A DNA stretch of 64,000 bases, taken from the NCBI GenBank assembly GCA_030681675.1, contig JAUXRP010000015.1, positions 1-64,000 on the forward strand, read 5' to 3'. The stretch is from Candidatus Planktophila sp. GTDB taxonomy: Bacteria; Actinomycetota; Actinomycetes; Nanopelagicales; Nanopelagicaceae. The translations under genes were made by a program, and so were the position numbers. Shown in pieces: positions 26,383 through 35,214 of this stretch. The notes under the pieces are model-generated. The model saw only the letters and a program-made list of their open reading frames with translations. It made no database searches and was not told where the DNA came from. Numbering within the stretch: position 1 is the stretch's first letter; every line of letters begins with the position of its first letter.

Positions 26383-27132
26383 CTACTTCTTAGAGGTTAA
26401 TGCCTTTAGGGCATCATCAAGGGTGGCGACAATCACGACTTTCATGCCTTTGGGGACGCTAGTGATCTCGTCGCGATTTCCAAAAGGAGCTAGAAATAAG
26501 GTAGCTCCTGCTTTATAAGCGGAGTGGATTTTTTCATTAATGCCACCTATTGGGCCAACCTTTCCATCGATTGAGATCGTGCCGGATCCTGAAATATGGC
26601 GACCACGCAATATATCTGTGGGGGTAAGTAATTCAATCACGCCAAGTGCAAAAATCATTCCTCCACTTGGTCCTCCCGTGCGCTTCACATCAAAATTAAT
26701 ATTCTCTTCAATGAGTTGATCCGAGGTGGTTCCGAATTCTGGATGGCGCGATAGATAACGCAATCCCGCACCTATTGCTTTACTCTGTGAGCCAACCATG
26801 TCGGCATCGGCAGCCTTTTTCTCAGATTCAGTAGTCGCACCGGGTGGGTAAATCGCGGCGCGAGGGTAAACAGCTTCATCATTTCGAAGCCATGCATAAA
26901 GTACTTCTGGACCGACTATCCAGTTATTAGGGTTAGTTATCCGAACCGACATTAGATCTAACCGTCCAGTGGCTGGGTAAGATTTTTGATTTTCAATTGT
27001 AATAATTTTTTCGAAGATATTTTGAGCGTTGCCCGGCATTACAATCACAAAGGGAAGTGGAGCAATAAGAGCTAAGGTAAAGAAGATTCCAAGAATCGCA
27101 GTTGCAAAACGGGGAAGCGGTGAGAAGCGCAC
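26383..27132 (-). CDS. Lon-like S16 membrane protease (YlbL type) lacking a PDZ domain
   Basis: 249 residues. One N-terminal transmembrane helix (about 10-30), then an extracytoplasmic part. The C-terminal half is a Lon protease domain with the catalytic Ser in TGGPSGGMIFAL and Lys in GGINEKIHSAYKAGA. Relatives of about 340 residues carry a PDZ domain between the anchor and the Lon domain; here there is only a short link and no PDZ-like segment, so roughly 90 residues are absent. Catalytic residues are intact. It lies 12 nt downstream of the small membrane gene at 27145-27390. Confidence 0.8.
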   Translation of the reverse strand: MRFSPLPRFATAILGIFFTLALIAPLPFVIVMPGNAQNIFEKIITIENQKSYPATGRLDLMSVRITNPNNWIVGPEVLYAWLRNDEAVYPRAAIYPPGATTESEKKAADADMVGSQSKAIGAGLRYLSRHPEFGTTSDQLIEENINFDVKRTGGPSGGMIFALGVIELLTPTDILRGRHISGSGTISIDGKVGPIGGINEKIHSAYKAGATLFLAPFGNRDEITSVPKGMKVVIVATLDDALKALTSKK

Positions 27133-27144
27133 TGGAAAAGTTAA

Positions 27145-27390
27145 TTAAGCGCGAGGCTTAGGGCCGGGTTCTATAACCTCTGGCTGTGGGGGATTAGCAG
27201 CTGCCTCAACATCTCGAGCCTGAGATTGGCGTAGAGATTCTTGAAAACGCTGAAACTGGCCAACCGATCTTTGTGTCCCCTGCTGATACTTACTTTGAAA
27301 TTTGGAGATCCAGAGAACGTATGCGAGGGCTCCCGTAAGTCCAATTGCAGGAACTATCCACCAAATTAAGGCTGTAGCTGCGCTCGACAT
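27145..27390 (-). CDS. Small single-pass membrane protein, unknown
   Basis: 81 residues. One hydrophobic segment (about 7-27), then a Gln/Arg-rich amphipathic helix and a Pro-rich tail ending EPGPKPRA. No family recognised. Probably cotranscribed with the Lon-like protease that follows on the same strand. Confidence 0.6.
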   Translation of the reverse strand: MSSAATALIWWIVPAIGLTGALAYVLWISKFQSKYQQGTQRSVGQFQRFQESLRQSQARDVEAAANPPQPEVIEPGPKPRA

Positions 27391-27583
27391 AGGATTAGCC
27401 TACCCTGCCTGCGCAGCGCTCGCCCTCTATCCCTTACGGCCGCGATTGCTCCATGCCTGTCAACGATGCCATGGCTAGAAGGTGTGACCTTTGAACTTTC
27501 TGTGAGCCTACTCGAATATCTTTAGAGAATTAGCGGGAAGAAAAGGGAGCCCCATTAGGTTATATGGCTGAGAGGATTACCAC

Positions 27584-28900
27584 ATGACGCCATTTGGTTT
27601 TACACCAGACAGTTCCGATGATGCCGACAATAAAAAGGGCGACGGTTCTGTTGATTTTGCTGCGATGATGGCGCAGATACAAAGTCAGATTCAAGAACAG
27701 TTTTCAAAGCTTGGAATGAGTGGTCCGGGTTTTGCGCCATCGAGTGAGGTACTGCCCAAAAATATTGTTAGAGATACAGCAAAAAAATTTGTAACGGCTA
27801 AGGGTTCAGCACCAGTTGGTGCTAACGACGTAGCTAAAGTTTCAGAGGCTTTTTCAATCGCAGAATTGTGGCTCAATGAGGCGACATTTTTTCCGCAAAC
27901 AAATGTATCTGCTAACTCAACTCTTGCTAGAACTGATTGGGTCGATTCAACTCTATCTGGCTGGCAGAGTTCGGTAGAACCACTCGCCCTTGGTTTAACA
28001 TCTGCAATCTCCGAACTACTTAAAGAATCCGCTATTCAAGAGGGTTCAGGTTTACCGGAAGAGGAGATAGCGATTCCAGTCGGAATGATTGCGACGCTAC
28101 TTCGTTCATTCATCGGCTCTCTGATGGCAACACAACTTGGTCAATCAATTGGCGGATTAGCCGGTACTTCCACTGGAATTCATGATGTTGGATTACCGTT
28201 GGTAGATCCTGTTTACCCTGCTCTCGTTTCTCAAAATATTGATGAATGGGCTCAGGAGTTAGATATTCCAATCGATGAGGTTCGAATATTTCATGCGCTT
28301 CGAGAAAGTGCAGGTGCGCGTTTATTTTCACATAACCCATGGCTAATTTCATATATTCGAACTGCCATCACGGATTATGCAAAGGGTATACACATAGATA
28401 TTGAGGCTATCCAACGCCAGGCGCAAGAGGCCTTCGATGCGTCAAGTAATGGTGGAAGTGAATTTGATCCAACTAATCCCGAAACTTTCCAGATGGCGCT
28501 CAATGAAGGAATCTTTACACCTGAAGAGACTCCAGCTCAACGTGATGCTCTAACAAAGTTGGAAACAGTGCTGGCGCTTGTAGATGGATGGAACGAGGCA
28601 GTCGTTGCAGCTGCTGCAGGTGATCGCTTGCCAAATATTTCAGCGTTGCAGGAGACATTGCGTCGACGGCGTGCAACATCGGCACCGACACAACAACTCT
28701 TCTCGAATCTCTTTGGACTTCAAGTTTCGCCGCGACTGGCGCGCGAGGCTGCAGCTTTTTGGCGTTCAGTCACTGTATTGCGTGATCTGCAATCACGGGA
28801 CCAAATTTGGAGCGGAATTTTGCCAAGTGCGGCCGATCTATTAACTCCAGAAAACTATTTATCAAGTATTGAGATTCCCGACGACCTGTCCTCGCTTTAG
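27584..28900 (+). CDS. Zincin-like protein (DUF2342 family) without intact HExxH
   Basis: 438 residues. GGLAGTSTGIHDVGLPL, RIFHALRESAGARLFSHNPWL and the helical C-terminus match actinobacterial proteins annotated as zinc-dependent metalloprotease/DUF2342. In the metal-binding position the sequence is R-E-S-A-G, so both zinc-binding His residues of an HExxH are missing, suggesting a non-catalytic member. The gene is divergent from the Lon-like protease pair, a conserved neighbourhood. Confidence 0.75.
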   Translation: MTPFGFTPDSSDDADNKKGDGSVDFAAMMAQIQSQIQEQFSKLGMSGPGFAPSSEVLPKNIVRDTAKKFVTAKGSAPVGANDVAKVSEAFSIAELWLNEATFFPQTNVSANSTLARTDWVDSTLSGWQSSVEPLALGLTSAISELLKESAIQEGSGLPEEEIAIPVGMIATLLRSFIGSLMATQLGQSIGGLAGTSTGIHDVGLPLVDPVYPALVSQNIDEWAQELDIPIDEVRIFHALRESAGARLFSHNPWLISYIRTAITDYAKGIHIDIEAIQRQAQEAFDASSNGGSEFDPTNPETFQMALNEGIFTPEETPAQRDALTKLETVLALVDGWNEAVVAAAAGDRLPNISALQETLRRRRATSAPTQQLFSNLFGLQVSPRLAREAAAFWRSVTVLRDLQSRDQIWSGILPSAADLLTPENYLSSIEIPDDLSSL

Positions 28901-29451
28901 TTTTTTTGACGTAGTTCGCGTTTTCGATAATTCATGTGCGTTTTCAAAAATGACCGTGCACATTGAATTAAACTGGCTCTGCTCGTGAATTTAACATACG
29001 TGTTTTAATCACACGTTTGTTTTAATCACACGTTTGTTTCAACTGCACGTTTGTTTCAACTGCACGTTTGTTTTACCCGCACGTTTGTTTTACTTAGCAA
29101 ATGTCTCTAGCCTTATTCTTCTCTCGCTCCACAGATTGTCCAATTAGTTTGAGCTTAAACTCGGCGAATAAAACGACCTCTTTGACAATGAAGTTATTGA
29201 GTGTCTGCGCTGCTCGAACGTCAACAATGACAAGCGAACTCCCCGGGCGCTCATTCTTTATCAGCCTTCCCCTTGCTGATATAGAACAGTTATCCGAGGA
29301 GTTCGTAGTTGTAAAGTAAACAAAATTGGCCTGAGAATCAACTGAACAAAGCGTTGACAAAGCAGTTTTTAATCGTGTAGGCGTCTTACCTCAACAGAAT
29401 CTCGAACAGGAAATTAAAATCTCTCAACACGTAGTTGAGCTTTCTCATGTT
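28901..29451. other. 551-bp intergenic stretch with a tandem array
   Basis: Holds the 17-bp repeat array at 29004-29088. A minus-strand open frame at 29094-29360 (88 codons) is the only sizeable frame that does not look like an antisense shadow, but I see no family motif or good ribosome-binding site. It may be a gene remnant. Confidence 0.4.
29004..29088. repeat. 17-bp tandem repeat, five units
   Basis: Units start at 29004, 29021, 29038, 29055 and 29072, all ending CACGTTTGT, with pairs of units sharing variants (TTTAATCA twice, TTCAACTG twice). A degenerate unit precedes and a partial unit follows. The paired variants show stepwise duplication. Confidence 0.9.
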
Positions 29452-29478
29452 TTGACTAGCGAGGGATACCTTCACTCC

Positions 29479-30096
29479 ATGAGTTTTGATAGTTTTTTGG
29501 ATGATCTAGAGCCCGATTCCGTCGTGGATTTAGATGACGATGCCACTTTGCCCGGAATAAACGAGGGCGAGATTGTGGTGATTCGCTCATCGCGCAGGAA
29601 AAAGAACATTTCTGCCTACCGAGCAGGTGGCCGAATTGTGGTTTCTATTCCCGCCCGCATGAGTCGGGCCGATGAACGGGCGATGGTCCCGGAAATGGTG
29701 GCCAAAATCCGTGCCCAAGAGGCGGCAATCACTATGAGCGAGAGCGCTCTTGCAGATCGAATCGACCAACTTTTGCGAAAGTTCGCCCCTGAAATCACGA
29801 TTCGCCCCTCAGATGTGAGCTGGCGAGCGATGCGTGAGCGCTGGGGCTCCTGTACCAGCGTAGACCGGAGGATTCGCATCTCTGACCGCCTCAAAGGCGC
29901 TCCCGCCCATGCCCTCGATTATGTACTCTTTCACGAGGCGATCCACTTAGAGATTAGCGATCACGGCCTTGGATTTAAGGAGATCTTAGGCAGGTTTCCC
30001 CATACCGACGTTGCAACTGCATATTTAGATGGCTATGAGGCGGCCGAAACGGCGCTCGCCCTGCCGGAAGAGCTGAAGAAACTTCTAAAAAAATAA
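29479..30096 (+). CDS. YgjP/WLM-type metal-dependent hydrolase (M48-like)
   Basis: 205 residues from ATG 29479; an in-frame TTG at 29452 is a weaker alternative. SRRKKNISAYRAGGRIVVSIP opens the domain, WGSCTSVDRRIRISDRL is the conserved central block and FHEAIHLEISDHG supplies the HExxH zinc site with the downstream His. Small cytoplasmic proteins of this type are widespread, substrate unknown. Neighbourhood with DUF5679 and the ThiF-like gene is shared by many Actinobacteria. Confidence 0.85.
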   Translation: MSFDSFLDDLEPDSVVDLDDDATLPGINEGEIVVIRSSRRKKNISAYRAGGRIVVSIPARMSRADERAMVPEMVAKIRAQEAAITMSESALADRIDQLLRKFAPEITIRPSDVSWRAMRERWGSCTSVDRRIRISDRLKGAPAHALDYVLFHEAIHLEISDHGLGFKEILGRFPHTDVATAYLDGYEAAETALALPEELKKLLKK

Positions 30097-30204
30097 GCCC
30101 AGATAGGCGTAATTCCGAGCACTCAAGGGTATCGTCATGCTTAATAACGCCTGCCCCGTACGGGGAACACCCTCTGGGTTGCATGCGTGGAGTGGAGGAA
30201 GAGA

Positions 30205-30363
30205 ATGGCAGAGACGTATAAAGGAACTGCTTACTGCGTGAAGTGCAAAGAAAAGCATGACTTCGAAGGAACCATTAGCGTGAGTGACTCAGGTCGCAGA
30301 ACCGCTAAAGGTGTTTGCCCAGTCTGCGGCACCAAGATCAGCACTTTCCTTAAAAAAGCCTAG
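30205..30363 (+). CDS. DUF5679 small zinc-ribbon protein
   Basis: 52 residues. YCVKC and VCPVCGTK give two CxxC knuckles separated by a short basic loop, a minimal zinc ribbon. GGAGG lies 6 nt before the ATG. The Gly-Arg-x3-Lys-Gly-x-Cys spacing is typical of the DUF5679 family. Role unknown. A strong terminator follows 65 nt downstream. Confidence 0.85.
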   Translation: MAETYKGTAYCVKCKEKHDFEGTISVSDSGRRTAKGVCPVCGTKISTFLKKA

Positions 30364-30427
30364 TAATTAAATTTCGCTCACCTCGAGCCGCACGTGCGGT
30401 GTGCTGAGCGTCTAGCAGTAGAGAAAG

Positions 30428-30460
30428 CCCCGACTCAGATGTGAGTTGGGGTTTTTTCTT
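30428..30460 (+). terminator. Rho-independent terminator after the DUF5679 gene
   Basis: Ten-pair stem CCCCGACTCA/TGAGTTGGGG (one G:T pair) with loop GATG, followed by six T. Confidence 0.92.
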
Positions 30461-30583
30461 GTCGCACTCACGATGAAGCGCTAAGCGATAAGAAATAAAC
30501 TCCGCGTAGTCAAAGCGCGCTTTATCCCACAGTGAACGCAGGAAGATATTTCGGCGGCTACCATCTGGCGCACCCTTGTCACT

Positions 30584-31885
30584 ATGACAACTACAGAGAC
30601 TGACACCCACACTCCCAAGAAAATTTCAGCACACCACAATTCGTATCCCCGCCTTAAAAATGGCGTTTATATTAGTCGGGTAGGAACACCAGAAGAAGAG
30701 TCGATGCACGTAGCAACGTCACACTACGCGATCGAAATCTTTCATGGTGGGGCACGGGCAATCATCTCTCAACTCAACGGACTTCAAACACCTGAAGAGA
30801 TCAGCACCGTTCTTTCAGCGCCGATCGAGGTGATTGATCGAGTCCTCACCGAACTCAAAGATGCAAACTTCATTGACACAGTTCGAAATAAAATAACCTT
30901 ACACAATCGTTTTCAGTCGGCCATTGCATCCCGCTCGGCGAATACTCAGGATCAAAGTTTGGATGCAGCATTTAGCCAGTTGCAAAAGAGATTAGCCCCT
31001 GAACTCAGTCAAGCAACATGGATTGTTGGCGTTAATGACGGCGGCGTAGAACTGTTATCCAATCGCCAAAACTTTGGAATTGAAATATTCGGAAGCTCGC
31101 GTACCGCGACACTTATTTGTTCAATTTTGTTGGCAAGTGGTGTGACAAATACGCGAATGGCTCTTACGTCAACACAACAACATCCAACAGTTAGTGATAG
31201 CGATTTAGGTACGGGAGCGCTCCGCACAAGCGATATCGGTTTGAATTTTCGAGGCCGCCTCGAAGAGCTATCCCGTGAGTGGTCATTATTTCCAGTTGCA
31301 TCCCACCGTGGTTCCATTCATAAACCAATGGTCGAGTTAATCCCTGAACGAAATCTTCGAATTATTGTCGGAAACTACGAACCTGAGCTGATTGAGCATT
31401 TAACTCACGACACCCAAGATCACCTCTTTGTTGGAAAAATAGCTGGCGGAGTTGCAACATGCGGTCCGCTTGTAAGGCCAGGCATGACTCCGTGCATACA
31501 TTGTTTGACGCTTGGGGCGCAGGAGAGAAACGGTAGATTTCAAAGTGAGTTAATGGCAACTCAAGGAACAAGTGATGAACTACCCATTGCAATTGCCCAC
31601 CAGTTAGCTGCAATTGCCGCCCACACTGCGCTGAGTTTCATCGATACAGGAGCATCATCTTTGATTGGTGCGCAGATTCAACTGAATTACCTTGAGCCAT
31701 TAACTCCGAAGCTGAACAGTTTTTCACGACATCCTCGATGTGAATGTGTGTGGAGGCAGGCCAATTCGGAGTTTTCCGCCGAAGCAATGGTTCTTGATTT
31801 TGCAGATATACACAATGCCGAACTGCTTCATATTTCACATGGGCGAAAAGTAGAAGACTTACACGAAATTTCACTTAAACTCTAG
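30584..31885 (+). CDS. ThiF/cyclodehydratase-like protein (TOMM leader-binding type)
   Basis: 433 residues. The N-terminal 110 residues form a winged-helix-like part resembling the leader-peptide-binding region of thiazole/oxazole peptide enzymes. The middle and C-terminal parts are E1/ThiF-like with GVNDGGVELL and FGSSRTA, and a zinc site made by PCIHCL and PRCECVW (two CxxC/CxC pairs). No YcaO, dehydrogenase or precursor peptide gene is nearby, so azole peptide synthesis is not supported. The stop is 8 nt before the first pilin-like gene, with TAGGAGGAG as a shared ribosome-binding site, so it is probably the first gene of the pilin operon. Confidence 0.75.
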   Translation: MTTTETDTHTPKKISAHHNSYPRLKNGVYISRVGTPEEESMHVATSHYAIEIFHGGARAIISQLNGLQTPEEISTVLSAPIEVIDRVLTELKDANFIDTVRNKITLHNRFQSAIASRSANTQDQSLDAAFSQLQKRLAPELSQATWIVGVNDGGVELLSNRQNFGIEIFGSSRTATLICSILLASGVTNTRMALTSTQQHPTVSDSDLGTGALRTSDIGLNFRGRLEELSREWSLFPVASHRGSIHKPMVELIPERNLRIIVGNYEPELIEHLTHDTQDHLFVGKIAGGVATCGPLVRPGMTPCIHCLTLGAQERNGRFQSELMATQGTSDELPIAIAHQLAAIAAHTALSFIDTGASSLIGAQIQLNYLEPLTPKLNSFSRHPRCECVWRQANSEFSAEAMVLDFADIHNAELLHISHGRKVEDLHEISLKL

Positions 31886-31893
31886 GAGGAGCA

Positions 31894-32127
31894 ATGAACG
31901 GATTACTTACAAAACTTGTAAAGGTCGAGATATCCCTACAAGAAGGATTAACTCGTGCACAGAGAAAATTCCATGCTCGTCTGCGCGATGAACGCGGGGA
32001 TGTTCCAGGATGGGTGCTCGTAGTTTTAATGACCACTGGACTAGTGACAGCAATCTGGACAATTGCAGCACCTCGCCTAACTGCGATATTAAAAAATTCA
32101 CTTGATGCAATGAATGGAATTCGCTAA
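31894..32127 (+). CDS. Flp/Tad-type pilin-like protein
   Basis: 77 residues. A basic leader of about 37 residues ends in ERG, followed by DVPGWVLVVLMTTGLVTAIWTIAAPRL, a single hydrophobic helix as in Flp pilins with class III signal sequences. The processing site is probably after the Gly of ERG. It is the first of four pilin-like genes in a row; the TadA ATPase and TadB/C platform genes are not in the window. Confidence 0.65.
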   Translation: MNGLLTKLVKVEISLQEGLTRAQRKFHARLRDERGDVPGWVLVVLMTTGLVTAIWTIAAPRLTAILKNSLDAMNGIR

Positions 32128-32545
32128 AGCTGTTGATATGAACAATTTTTTAAAGCGACTAGAGAAGTTCATACGACGAAAAACTTCAGCTGCTAAGGCT
32201 CATTTACGTCTCGAGGATGGAAATGTTGAAAGTTCCCTGGTTTTAATCCCATTGTTAATTCTCTTTCTAATGTGTATGGAACTGATAATCGCCACAAACC
32301 TGCGCAATGGAGATTTTGCCATTGCGCAGGGCGATGCAACTCGGCGTGCAATTTCAGGCGAGATTTACTCAACAGATCAGGTAATTGAACTCAACTCACC
32401 TGATCCATTTGCACACATCAGAGTACTGATTTCGCGCAAGCGAACAGGATTGCCACAGTTGGTTCCTGGACTGATCGCCTTAATGGGTGGCGCACCAACA
32501 ACCGATGTAAGGGGTGCAGCGATAATGGAGCCAATAAATGAATAA
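32114..32545 (+). CDS. TadE-like minor pilin, first
   Basis: 143 residues if started at the ATG overlapping the previous stop; the ATG at 32138 gives 135 residues and is equally plausible. DGNVESSLVLIPLLILFLMCMEL is the class III processing site (after Gly) and hydrophobic helix. The rest is a short extracytoplasmic domain. It overlaps the next gene by 8 nt. Confidence 0.65.
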   Translation: MEFAKAVDMNNFLKRLEKFIRRKTSAAKAHLRLEDGNVESSLVLIPLLILFLMCMELIIATNLRNGDFAIAQGDATRRAISGEIYSTDQVIELNSPDPFAHIRVLISRKRTGLPQLVPGLIALMGGAPTTDVRGAAIMEPINE

Positions 32546-33020
32546 ATATTGGAGGCTCGCTGATCCAGAACACGCTGATCCAAAACACACTCTCACAGCT
32601 CATCTCCGACTTTTCAAAAGAAAATTCGTAATTGATGAAAAGGGTAGCGCGATTGTTGAGTTCGTAGTTCTTGCGATCCCTCTCTTTATTCCAATTTTTA
32701 TCTATCTGGCAAGTTTCGCCTCATTGAGCGGTAACGAGGCGATTGTTCGAACGTTGGCGCGCGAGGCTTTGCGTGCTTATGTAGTTAGCGAAAATGACCA
32801 CGCCGGACGGGAAGTTTCGGCACAAGCGCTTACCGTAATTGCAGGCCACTTAGGGTTAACAGATGGTGAGATTGACACGCTCTCTGCCCGTTACGAGTGT
32901 TCAGAGAATCCATGTCTGTCATCAAATGGGCGCATTAGATTAACGATCTCATATATTGATTCACGGTCACGTCGGACCATTGAGGCATCTGCTCAAGAAC
33001 ACATAAGCCCATGGATGTAG
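32538..33020 (+). CDS. TadE-like minor pilin, second
   Basis: 160 residues. DEKGSAIVEFVVLAIPLFIPIFIYLASF is a textbook TadE segment with Gly at the cleavage site and the Glu at position +5. The C-terminal domain has two Cys (YECSENPC) that could form a disulfide. Overlaps the neighbours on both sides. Confidence 0.8.
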   Translation: MNKYWRLADPEHADPKHTLTAHLRLFKRKFVIDEKGSAIVEFVVLAIPLFIPIFIYLASFASLSGNEAIVRTLAREALRAYVVSENDHAGREVSAQALTVIAGHLGLTDGEIDTLSARYECSENPCLSSNGRIRLTISYIDSRSRRTIEASAQEHISPWM

Positions 33021-33691
33021 AGAATCCAAATATTATGCAAGAACCGTTAGCGAGGGATAACACAAGCGATACAAACTATGTAACGGACGCAAGCAATGCA
33101 AGCAATGCAAGCAATGCAAGCAATGTAAGCAATGTAAGCAATGTAAGCAAGAAAAGTTTGAGAAGTCTCTCAAAAAGTGAGCGAGGTTCGTTGAGCATTG
33201 TAATTATTGGGTTATTTTTTATTACTATTGCATGCTTAGTAGTAATGAGCAATGTAGCGACCGTGCTGGTAGCTAAACGCTCTCTCGCGCAAGCTACTGA
33301 GGCTGCTGCCCAACGCGGAGTTCATTCTCTAAATAAGTCCGCTTACTACACTGGCAAGGGAACAATGTTTACGGCTCCTCTCGCGATGATTACAGAACGT
33401 GAACACTCTCCGATTCCAATTGATTGTAATCGAGCCTTTCTCAATGTAGTTCTTGAACTGCGTAATTGGAGTAATGACGATGGCTCTATGAAACGACATG
33501 AGCTTCAGGGGATAGTTTTAACTAACATGGAGTGTGATGGATCATCACTCGAGATTTCTACGTACTCCGAAGTGAAATTTCCCTTTAAGGTTCCCTTTCT
33601 CAACATGGATTCTGCGGTTCTCACCTCGACTGTTGGGACCACGAATCAAGTTCAAGAGGGTTTCTATCTCTTCGGAGTTCGTCTGCACTGA
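33011..33691 (+). CDS. TadE/TadG-like pilus-associated protein with Asn-Ser repeat leader
   Basis: 226 residues. ERGSLSIVIIGLFFITIACLVVM is the class III segment, preceded by an unusually long cytoplasmic leader of about 58 residues that contains Ala/Val-Ser-Asn repeats encoded by six 9-bp units (33091-33144). The extracytoplasmic part has two Cys (DCNRAF and NMECDG). TadG-like helicopilin partners act in Flp pilus assembly; here the role is inferred from the signal segment and operon. Confidence 0.7.
   Translation: MDVENPNIMQEPLARDNTSDTNYVTDASNASNASNASNVSNVSNVSKKSLRSLSKSERGSLSIVIIGLFFITIACLVVMSNVATVLVAKRSLAQATEAAAQRGVHSLNKSAYYTGKGTMFTAPLAMITEREHSPIPIDCNRAFLNVVLELRNWSNDDGSMKRHELQGIVLTNMECDGSSLEISTYSEVKFPFKVPFLNMDSAVLTSTVGTTNQVQEGFYLFGVRLH
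33091..33144 (+). repeat. 9-bp coding tandem repeat, six units
   Basis: AAGCAATGC three times then AAGCAATGT three times, in frame, encoding Ser-Asn-Ala and Ser-Asn-Val. The block pattern points to recent slippage. It lengthens the cytoplasmic leader of the TadG-like protein only. Confidence 0.9.
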
Positions 33692-33800
33692 TGTATTCGC
33701 CTGCACCGATTAGATTCAACGTTCTCTCGATCTGGTACCGAGTTGGCTCTCTCATTTAACTGTTTTCATGTTGTGAGGGCTACTCCGCTATTCTTCGTTC

Positions 33801-34901
33801 ATGGCCGCGCGTGAATATGGATTAGAAATCAACGTTATTGACGCGACCCTGGTTTCAATAGAGAAGGTGTTAGACCTACCCAAACTGCGAGAACAGGCAG
33901 TTATTTTGGAAGAAGAGGCCGGCGTTCCCAATCTTTGGGATGACCCAGAGAAAGCTCAAAAAATTACTAGCCGTTTATCACGAGTGCAAGCCGAGATAAA
34001 CAAGTTAACTGGACTTCGCAGACGAGTTGAAGATTTACCTATTCTCTTTGAATTGGCCGCGAGTGAGCCTGATGGAAGCGGCACAGAAGACGCTGAGCGT
34101 GAATTGGATTCAGTAAAGAAATCCATTGGTGAGTTAGAGATTCAAACCCTGCTTAATGGTGAATATGACGAGAGAGATGCATTGATAACAATTCGATCAG
34201 AGGCTGGTGGAGTTGAGGCCGCTGATTGGGCAGAAATGATTATGCGAATGTATTTGCGTTATTGCGAGCGCCACAACTTTAAAGTAGATGTCCTGGAAAC
34301 ATCATATGCAGAAGAGGCTGGAATTAAGTCAACAACTTTTCGTGTTACAGCCCCTTATGCATATGGAACCTTGTCAGTAGAGCAAGGTACTCACCGATTA
34401 GTTCGTATTTCTCCATTTGATAGTCAAAGTCGACGCCACACATCCTTTGCAGGTGTTGAAGTTGTTCCAGTAGTTGAGCAGAGCGATCACGTTGAAATTG
34501 ACGAGAAGGAAGTGCGCACCGATGTGTATCGCTCGTCTGGTCCAGGAGGGCAAGGAGTTAATACCACCGACTCGGCGGTTCGATTAACTCATATTCCCAC
34601 GGGGATTGTCGTCTCATGTCAGAACGAGCGTTCGCAGATTCAAAATAAGGCGACGGCGATGGCGGTTTTGCAATCTAAGTTATTGGAACGTCGCCGGCAA
34701 GAAGAGCAGGCGAAAATGAATGCATTAAAAGGTGATAACTCCGGCTCATGGGGAAATCAAATGCGTTCATATGTTCTTGCGCCTTATCAAATGGTTAAGG
34801 ATTTACGCACAGATCATGAAACAGGAAACACGTCAGCGGTATTAAATGGTGAGATAGATGATTTCATAGAAGCGGGCATTCGCTGGCGCCGCTCAAATTA
34901 A
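33801..34901 (+). CDS. prfB: Peptide chain release factor 2
   Basis: 366 residues. [13 protein letters not shown] gives the SPF stop-codon reading motif for UGA/UAA, and [20 protein letters not shown] carries the GGQ loop. No internal UGA frameshift site, as expected in Actinobacteria. The 3' end (last 15 codons and tail) is repeated just downstream. Followed by ftsE, ftsX, smpB and ssrA, the usual actinobacterial order. Confidence 0.97.
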   Translation: MAAREYGLEINVIDATLVSIEKVLDLPKLREQAVILEEEAGVPNLWDDPEKAQKITSRLSRVQAEINKLTGLRRRVEDLPILFELAASEPDGSGTEDAERELDSVKKSIGELEIQTLLNGEYDERDALITIRSEAGGVEAADWAEMIMRMYLRYCERHNFKVDVLETSYAEEAGIKSTTFRVTAPYAYGTLSVEQGTHRLVRISPFDSQSRRHTSFAGVEVVPVVEQSDHVEIDEKEVRTDVYRSSGPGGQGVNTTDSAVRLTHIPTGIVVSCQNERSQIQNKATAMAVLQSKLLERRRQEEQAKMNALKGDNSGSWGNQMRSYVLAPYQMVKDLRTDHETGNTSAVLNGEIDDFIEAGIRWRRSN

Positions 34902-34963
34902 AACGCACGGCTAGTTGATTTCATAGAAGCGGGAAATCGATGGCGCCGCTCAAACTAAAACGA
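34860..34963 (+). repeat. Partial duplication of the prfB 3' end
   Basis: Copy 1 (34860-34906) is the last coding segment of prfB with the stop; copy 2 (34917-34963) repeats it with a few changes, 57 bp later, including a second stop at the same place. The second copy is not translated as part of prfB. Confidence 0.85.
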
Positions 34964-35214
34964 GTGAATGTATTGATTAGCTGGGCATAGGTGTGGAGTA
35001 AATAAAAGTTGAGAAAGTCCAGAAATACAAACCTTGGAATAAGAGATGGTTCAGCGCGGGAGTGGGTCATTACGGTCAACATCAGGCAAATCACAGATTT
35101 TCTAGGCCGGTTTCGGCGTTAGATGCGCGGAATCTGAAGCTTATTCCATAAACTATGGGCAGGCCGAAATCGGATTCCCCGATATCCGACTCGCATATGC
35201 AATGGGAGATCTTA
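34902..35214. other. Intergenic stretch between prfB and ftsE
   Basis: Apart from the prfB-end repeat it has a small inverted repeat TCGGAT/ATCCGA (about 35171-35188) and a good Shine-Dalgarno for ftsE (GGGAG, 35204-35208). No additional gene is visible. Confidence 0.5.

Noticed and set aside
29101-29319. Plus-strand 72-codon frame in the gap before the YgjP gene
   Set aside because: Ser/Thr-rich composition is typical of an antisense shadow, there is no ribosome-binding site and no family motif.
30584-31885. Thiazole/oxazole peptide biosynthesis cluster
   Set aside because: Only the ThiF/cyclodehydratase-like protein is present; no YcaO, dehydrogenase or precursor peptide is visible nearby.
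33801-34901. Programmed frameshift in prfB
   Set aside because: The frame is continuous from start to stop with no internal UGA and no slippery site, as usual for Actinobacteria.
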